A DNA stretch of 62,262 nt from Lachnospiraceae bacterium UBA3632 (GTDB lineage Bacteria > Bacillota > Clostridia > Lachnospirales > Lachnospiraceae), in assembly GCA_002373975.1 (NCBI GenBank), contig DFKZ01000048.1:1-62262 (forward strand), read 5' to 3'. The translations under genes and the position numbers were made by a program. Each line of letters opens with the position of its first letter. The first letter of the stretch is position 1. The notes beneath the pieces are model-generated. The model did no database searches. It saw nothing but the letters and a program-made list of their open reading frames with translations, and had not been told where the DNA came from. This document shows positions 58,136 to 62,262 of this stretch, piece by piece.

Positions 58136-58651
58136 ATGTCCAGACTTTTCGGCCTGGATCTTCAGCTCGGAGCTGACTTCTTTCTTTCTGTGATCGCTAT
58201 CTTCGTTCTGTTTTTCGCCTTCAGCTTTCTCTTGTTCAATCCTGCCCGTAAGATGCTGAATAACCGTAAGAAGAAGATCCACGACGAGATACAGGAAGCA
58301 AAAGACACCAAGGAGTCGGCGGAGAAACTTAAGGCAGATTACGAGGATAAGTTAAAGAACATAGACAAAGAGGCTGAAGAGATCCTGAGCAGTGCCCGCA
58401 AGCGCGCCCTTGAGAATGAGAACAGGATAATAGCCGAGGCTAAGGATGAGGCCGAAAGGATCCTGTCACATGCAAGGACAGAGGCAGAGCTCGAGAAACA
58501 GAAAGCAGCGGATGAAGTGAAGCGCGAGATGATCGTGATCGCTTCTATGATAGCCGAAAAGGTTGTGGCCGAGAATATCGACACGACCGTGCAGGATAAA
58601 CTGGTGGAAGACACACTTAAGGAAATAGGTAAGAGCACATGGCAAAGTTAG
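58136..58651 (+). CDS. atpF: ATP synthase F0 subunit b
   Basis: A 171-residue peripheral stalk subunit: one N-terminal membrane helix (about residues 8-32, DLQLGADFFLSVIAIFVLFF) followed by a long charged helix with the heptad pattern typical of the b dimer. Two starts are possible: ATG 58112 with AAAGGAG at 9 bases and ATG 58136 with GGAAGGAG at 6 bases. I prefer 58136 because family members begin close to the LFGLDLQL segment. It overlaps atpH by 13 bases. Confidence 0.92.
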   Translation: MSRLFGLDLQLGADFFLSVIAIFVLFFAFSFLLFNPARKMLNNRKKKIHDEIQEAKDTKESAEKLKADYEDKLKNIDKEAEEILSSARKRALENENRIIAEAKDEAERILSHARTEAELEKQKAADEVKREMIVIASMIAEKVVAENIDTTVQDKLVEDTLKEIGKSTWQS

Positions 58652-59187
58652 TTTCCAAGACCTACGGCGAGGCTCTTTTTGAGCTGGCGCACGAGGAAAA
58701 CAGAGCATCGGAAATGCTCGAGGAAATTCAATCTGTGCAGGAAATACTTAAATCCAATCCCGAATTCGGCAGGATGATGCTGCATCCGGGGATACCAAAA
58801 CAGGAAAAGCTGAAGATAGTCGATGAAGTATTCAAGGGAAGATGCAGCGATGAGATAACCGGGTTTATCCGCATCATCGTTGACAAAGAGAGATTTAAAG
58901 ATATTGATTCGATCTTTCTTTACTTCATCGATAGAGAGAAAGAATCCCAGGGAATAGGCGTGGCGTATGTCAGCACACCCAAACCACTCGACCTCGAAGG
59001 AAAGAGCAAGGTACGCGACAAGCTTCTTGAGACGACGGATTACAAAACACTTGAGATGCATTATAATGTCGATCCCGGGCTCATCGGAGGCATGGTGATC
59101 CGCATCGGAGACCGTGTGGTGGATTCGAGTATTAAGAGCAGATTGAATGATTTGACCAAGGAATTATTAGAACTCCAGTTGGGATAG
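58639..59187 (+). CDS. atpH: ATP synthase F1 subunit delta
   Basis: A 182-residue OSCP/delta subunit that links the stalk to the alpha3beta3 head. The start is VSKTYGEALFELAHEE, the middle has MLHPGIPKQEKLKIVDEVFK, and the C-terminal part PGLIGGMVIRIGDRVVDSSI ends in the RLNDLTKELL segment, all typical. It overlaps the end of atpF by 13 bases, so translation is coupled. Confidence 0.95.
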   Translation: MAKLVSKTYGEALFELAHEENRASEMLEEIQSVQEILKSNPEFGRMMLHPGIPKQEKLKIVDEVFKGRCSDEITGFIRIIVDKERFKDIDSIFLYFIDREKESQGIGVAYVSTPKPLDLEGKSKVRDKLLETTDYKTLEMHYNVDPGLIGGMVIRIGDRVVDSSIKSRLNDLTKELLELQLG

Positions 59188-59218
59188 TCCCGACCGGAAG
59201 AAAGGTGCTATTGAGGCA

Positions 59219-60730
59219 ATGAATTTAAAACCTGAAGAAATAAGTTCTGTCATCAAGGAACAGATCAAAAGATATTCTTCTACCCTTGATGTAGCCGATG
59301 TGGGTACGGTCATTCAGGTGGCGGACGGTATCGCACGCGTTCACGGTCTTGAGAATGCTATGCAGGGCGAGCTCCTCGAGTTCCCCGGCGATATCTACGG
59401 AATGGTCCTTAACCTTGAGGAAGACAATGTCGGCGTAGTTCTTCTCGGTAATTCGAGGAACATCAACGAAGGTGACCTTGTTAAGACAACCGGACGAGTT
59501 GTCGAGGTTCCTGTCGGTGATACGATGCTGGGAAGAGTTGTAAATGCGCTCGGTCAGCCCATTGACGGTAAAGGCCCCATCCAGACTACCAAATACCGCA
59601 AGATAGAGAGAGTCGCAAGCGGTGTTATCACTCGTAAGAGCGTAGACACCCCGCTCCAGACCGGAATCAAAGCCATCGATTCCATGATCCCTATCGGAAG
59701 AGGTCAGCGTGAGCTTATCATCGGCGACCGTCAGACCGGTAAGACCGCTATCGCGATCGACACCATCATCAACCAAAAAGGGCAGAATGTAAAATGCATT
59801 TACGTTGCAATCGGTCAGAAAGCATCCACCGTTGCAAACATAGTTAAGACACTCGAAGAGTTTGGTGCAATGGCTTACACCACGGTAGTTGTATCTACTG
59901 CCAGCGACCTTGCACCGCTCCAGTATATCGCTCCTTACTCCGGATGTGCTATCGGTGAGGAATGGATGGAGAACGGCGAGGACGTGCTTGTCATTTATGA
60001 TGACTTAAGTAAGCATGCTACCGCATACCGTACACTCTCCCTGCTCCTTCGTCGTCCCCCGGGGCGTGAGGCTTATCCCGGAGACGTATTCTATCTCCAC
60101 TCAAGACTTCTTGAGCGTGCGGCTCGCATGAGCGATGAATACGGCGGAGGTTCACTTACTGCGCTTCCCATTATCGAGACGCAGGCAGGAGACGTTTCAG
60201 CATACATTCCTACCAACGTAATTTCCATTACAGACGGCCAGATATATCTTGAGACCGAAATGTTCAATTCCGGTTTCAGACCCGCTGTAAATGCAGGACT
60301 TTCAGTATCACGTGTAGGTGGTGCTGCTCAGATCAAGGCTATGAAAAAGATCGCTGCTCCCATACGTACAGAGCTTGCTCAGTACAGAGAGCTTGCATCC
60401 TTTGCACAGTTCGGGTCGGAGCTTGACGATGACACCAAAGAAAAGCTTGCACAGGGCGAAAGGATCAAGGAGGTGTTGAAACAGCCTCAGTATTCGCCCA
60501 TGCCGGTACAGTATCAGGTCATCATCATTTATGCCGTTACGAGAAAGTATCTGCTTGATGTTCCCGTTGAGGATATCACACGCTTTGAAACGGAATTCTT
60601 CGAGTTCCTTAACACAAAGTATCCCGAGGTGCCCAATTCAATTGCCACCGATAAGGTTATCTCGGATGAGATCGAAGAAAAGCTGAAGAAGGCTATTGAG
60701 CAGTTCAAAGCAGATTTTCTTAAAGCTTAA
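59219..60730 (+). CDS. atpA: ATP synthase F1 subunit alpha
   Basis: A 503-residue subunit of full family length. Walker A is GDRQTGKTA; the regulatory nucleotide site and the segment LLLRRPPGREAYPGDVFYLH are present. LIIGDRQTGKTAIAIDTIIN and GLSVSRVGGAAQIKAMKKIA are signatures. It carries the non-catalytic nucleotide sites of the F1 head. Codon use is biased towards preferred codons, as in other highly expressed genes. Confidence 0.97.
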   Translation: MNLKPEEISSVIKEQIKRYSSTLDVADVGTVIQVADGIARVHGLENAMQGELLEFPGDIYGMVLNLEEDNVGVVLLGNSRNINEGDLVKTTGRVVEVPVGDTMLGRVVNALGQPIDGKGPIQTTKYRKIERVASGVITRKSVDTPLQTGIKAIDSMIPIGRGQRELIIGDRQTGKTAIAIDTIINQKGQNVKCIYVAIGQKASTVANIVKTLEEFGAMAYTTVVVSTASDLAPLQYIAPYSGCAIGEEWMENGEDVLVIYDDLSKHATAYRTLSLLLRRPPGREAYPGDVFYLHSRLLERAARMSDEYGGGSLTALPIIETQAGDVSAYIPTNVISITDGQIYLETEMFNSGFRPAVNAGLSVSRVGGAAQIKAMKKIAAPIRTELAQYRELASFAQFGSELDDDTKEKLAQGERIKEVLKQPQYSPMPVQYQVIIIYAVTRKYLLDVPVEDITRFETEFFEFLNTKYPEVPNSIATDKVISDEIEEKLKKAIEQFKADFLKA

Positions 60731-60760
60731 GTGACAGATCTGAATAAGAGGTAAAATATT

Positions 60761-61618
60761 ATGGCATCAATGCGCGATATTAAGCGCCGCCGGTCAAGTA
60801 TCCAGGGAACGCAGCAGATCACCAAGGCGATGAAGCTTGTATCTACCGTTAAGCTTCAGAGAGCAAGGGCGGCTGCGGAAAAATCCCAGTATTACTTTGA
60901 CAGTATGTACCGCACGGTGGGAAGCATTCTTTCACGTGTAGGGCATATCGAGCACAGATACCTTACTCCCGGGGATTCCGAGAGAAAGGCTGTGGTCGTG
61001 ATAACCTCCAACAGAGGTTTGGCAGGCGGATATAATTCAAACGTGGTGAAGCTGATCACAAGAAATGACGCCTTAAAGAAGGAAGACCTCGATGTGTATA
61101 CCATCGGAAACAAGGGCCGAGAGGCTTTTGCAAGACATGGATACACCATAAGAGAGGACCTGCCCGATATCATCGAAGACCCGCTCTATTCCGAGGTGAA
61201 CGATCTCACTGCAAGGCTTCTTAAGTCTTATGAGAACGGCGAAGTCGGAGAGATCTATCTGGCATATACCTTCTTTAAAAATACAGTGAGCCAGGAGCCG
61301 AGGCTGTTAAAGCTTCTTCCTGTCGAGCCCCTCGATCAGGACGGGGACGGGTTTGTGGATTCCGTAATGAATTTTGAACCCGAGGACGTGGAAGCGATCG
61401 ACATGATCATACCGAAGTATATCAGCAGTCTGATATACGGAGGTCTCAAAGAGGCGATCGCCAGCGAAAACGGTGCACGTATGCAGGCGATGGACAATGC
61501 GACAAGCAATGCTGAAGAAATGATCGATAAATTGTCGCTTCAGTACAACAGAGCGCGTCAGGGCTCGATCACTCAGGAGCTTACGGAGATCATAGCAGGT
61601 TCCGAAGCGATCGGATGA
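60761..61618 (+). CDS. atpG: ATP synthase F1 subunit gamma
   Basis: A 285-residue central stalk subunit. The N-terminal helix is MASMRDIKRRRSSIQGTQQI followed by TKAMKLVSTVKLQRARAAAE, and the C-terminal helix ends SLQYNRARQGSITQELTEII, both of which form the rotating coiled coil. TSNRGLAGGYNSN lies in the middle domain. It is flanked by atpA and atpD as usual. Confidence 0.96.
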   Translation: MASMRDIKRRRSSIQGTQQITKAMKLVSTVKLQRARAAAEKSQYYFDSMYRTVGSILSRVGHIEHRYLTPGDSERKAVVVITSNRGLAGGYNSNVVKLITRNDALKKEDLDVYTIGNKGREAFARHGYTIREDLPDIIEDPLYSEVNDLTARLLKSYENGEVGEIYLAYTFFKNTVSQEPRLLKLLPVEPLDQDGDGFVDSVMNFEPEDVEAIDMIIPKYISSLIYGGLKEAIASENGARMQAMDNATSNAEEMIDKLSLQYNRARQGSITQELTEIIAGSEAIG

Positions 61619-61686
61619 TGAGTCGGGCGCCCTATGCGGCGAAACCATATTGCAGCCGCCGGAAAGCGGCAGAAATGAGGTTATAA

Positions 61687-62262
61687 ATGGCAGAAAATAA
61701 AGGAAAAGTAACCCAGATCATCGGAGCGGTACTTGATATCCGTTTCGACGAGGGGAAGCTTCCTGAGATCAACGAAGCGATCCGCATTCCAACCAGAGAC
61801 GGCGGTGAGCTTGTAGTGGAAGTATCACAGCATCTCGGAGATGACACCGTAAGATGTATAGCGATGGGCCCCACAGACGGACTTGTGCGCGGTACCGAAG
61901 CTATCGCTACCGGAGCTCCCATTTCGGTTCCTGTCGGTGAGAACACTCTGGGACGTATCTTTAACGTTCTCGGACAGCCCATAGATAATAAGCCTGCTCC
62001 GACGGATGTTACATATGAGCCTATTCACAGAGCGGCTCCTTCATTTGAAGAGCAGTCTACCGAGGCAGAACTCCTCGAGACCGGAATCAAGGTCGTTGAC
62101 CTTCTCTGCCCATATCAGAAGGGTGGAAAGATCGGTCTTTTCGGAGGTGCCGGAGTTGGTAAGACAGTCCTCATACAGGAGCTTATCCGTAATATCGCCA
62201 CCGAGCACGGCGGATATTCGGTATTCACAGGTGTAGGAGAGCGTACCCGTGAAGGTAATGAC
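61687..62262 (+). CDS. atpD: ATP synthase F1 subunit beta, truncated by window end
   Basis: The first 192 codons are visible, and the frame is open to the last base. It begins MAENKGKVTQIIGAVLDIRF. The catalytic Walker A is GGAGVGKT, followed by VGERTREGND at the window edge. This is the catalytic subunit that makes or splits ATP. An epsilon subunit gene (atpC) is expected just beyond the window. The ATG 61687 is preceded by an AGAAATGAGG sequence. Confidence 0.97.
   Translation, partial: MAENKGKVTQIIGAVLDIRFDEGKLPEINEAIRIPTRDGGELVVEVSQHLGDDTVRCIAMGPTDGLVRGTEAIATGAPISVPVGENTLGRIFNVLGQPIDNKPAPTDVTYEPIHRAAPSFEEQSTEAELLETGIKVVDLLCPYQKGGKIGLFGGAGVGKTVLIQELIRNIATEHGGYSVFTGVGERTREGND

Overview
The window is a 62 kb stretch of ordinary chromosome from a low- to mid-GC anaerobic member of the Bacillota. 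It most likely belongs to the Clostridia, family Lachnospiraceae (rumen or gut relatives of Butyrivibrio). This rests on recognised gene families, the F-type ATP synthase order, strong AGGAGG ribosome binding sites, sigma-A type promoters and a LexA box of the Gram-positive type. No prophage, insertion sequence, CRISPR array, rRNA or tRNA gene was seen.

Layout. 1-16.8 kb holds mostly small housekeeping and stress genes: a YunG-like fragment, an AAA/DUF4143 ATPase with three phased upstream repeats, a DEDDh exonuclease-zinc finger protein, free-methionine-sulfoxide reductase, two YbaK-type tRNA editing proteins, a Sel1 lipoprotein, an unusual acetyltransferase plus 1167-residue protein pair, a DUF5131 protein, an HMCES/YedK DNA-protein crosslink protein and YqeY. 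16.8-26.4 kb holds a nuclease-helicase-like ATPase, a MATE exporter behind a long inverted repeat, two diguanylate cyclases (one paired with a sugar-binding lipoprotein), a protein built of internal duplications and a small gene under a LexA box. 26.4-32.4 kb is a sugar-acid or glycoside catabolic cluster: an oxidoreductase, two TIM-barrel isomerases, AraC, ThuA and a GH4 enzyme with the CHEV motif. 32.7-46.5 kb holds a rhodanese-TtcA fusion, CorA, an OhrR-like regulator with a flavodoxin, Tex, fructose-bisphosphate aldolase, a PilZ protein, a GH3 enzyme and a HAD phosphatase. 46.6-51.4 kb holds a 60-residue CxxC peptide directly before a radical SAM/SPASM enzyme, a CDF cation exporter, a ureohydrolase, YitT and a lone prepilin. 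51.5-62.3 kb holds uvrB, gmd, manC and the ATP synthase operon (atpZ-atpI-atpB-atpE-atpF-atpH-atpA-atpG-atpD), cut off within atpD.

How the parts work together. Two GGDEF proteins and a PilZ receptor point to cyclic-di-GMP signalling, one branch fed by an extracellular solute-binding lipoprotein. The sugar cluster looks like one regulon controlled by its AraC protein; no transporter is present, so uptake must lie elsewhere. Gmd and ManC supply GDP-mannose and GDP-4-keto-6-deoxymannose for surface glycans. The ATP synthase c subunit carries the full sodium-binding signature, so this ATPase is probably Na+-coupled.

The items most worth a second look are: the CxxC peptide with its radical SAM partner (46.6-47.9 kb); the probable leaderless start of the ATP synthase operon (56.1 kb); the 106-bp inverted repeat plus terminator before the MATE gene (18.6-18.8 kb); the phased repeats before the DUF4143 ATPase (1.7 kb); the giant protein pair (8.6-13.5 kb); and the binding-protein/cyclase pair (23.7-26.3 kb). 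All functional statements come from reading motifs by eye; no database search was run.
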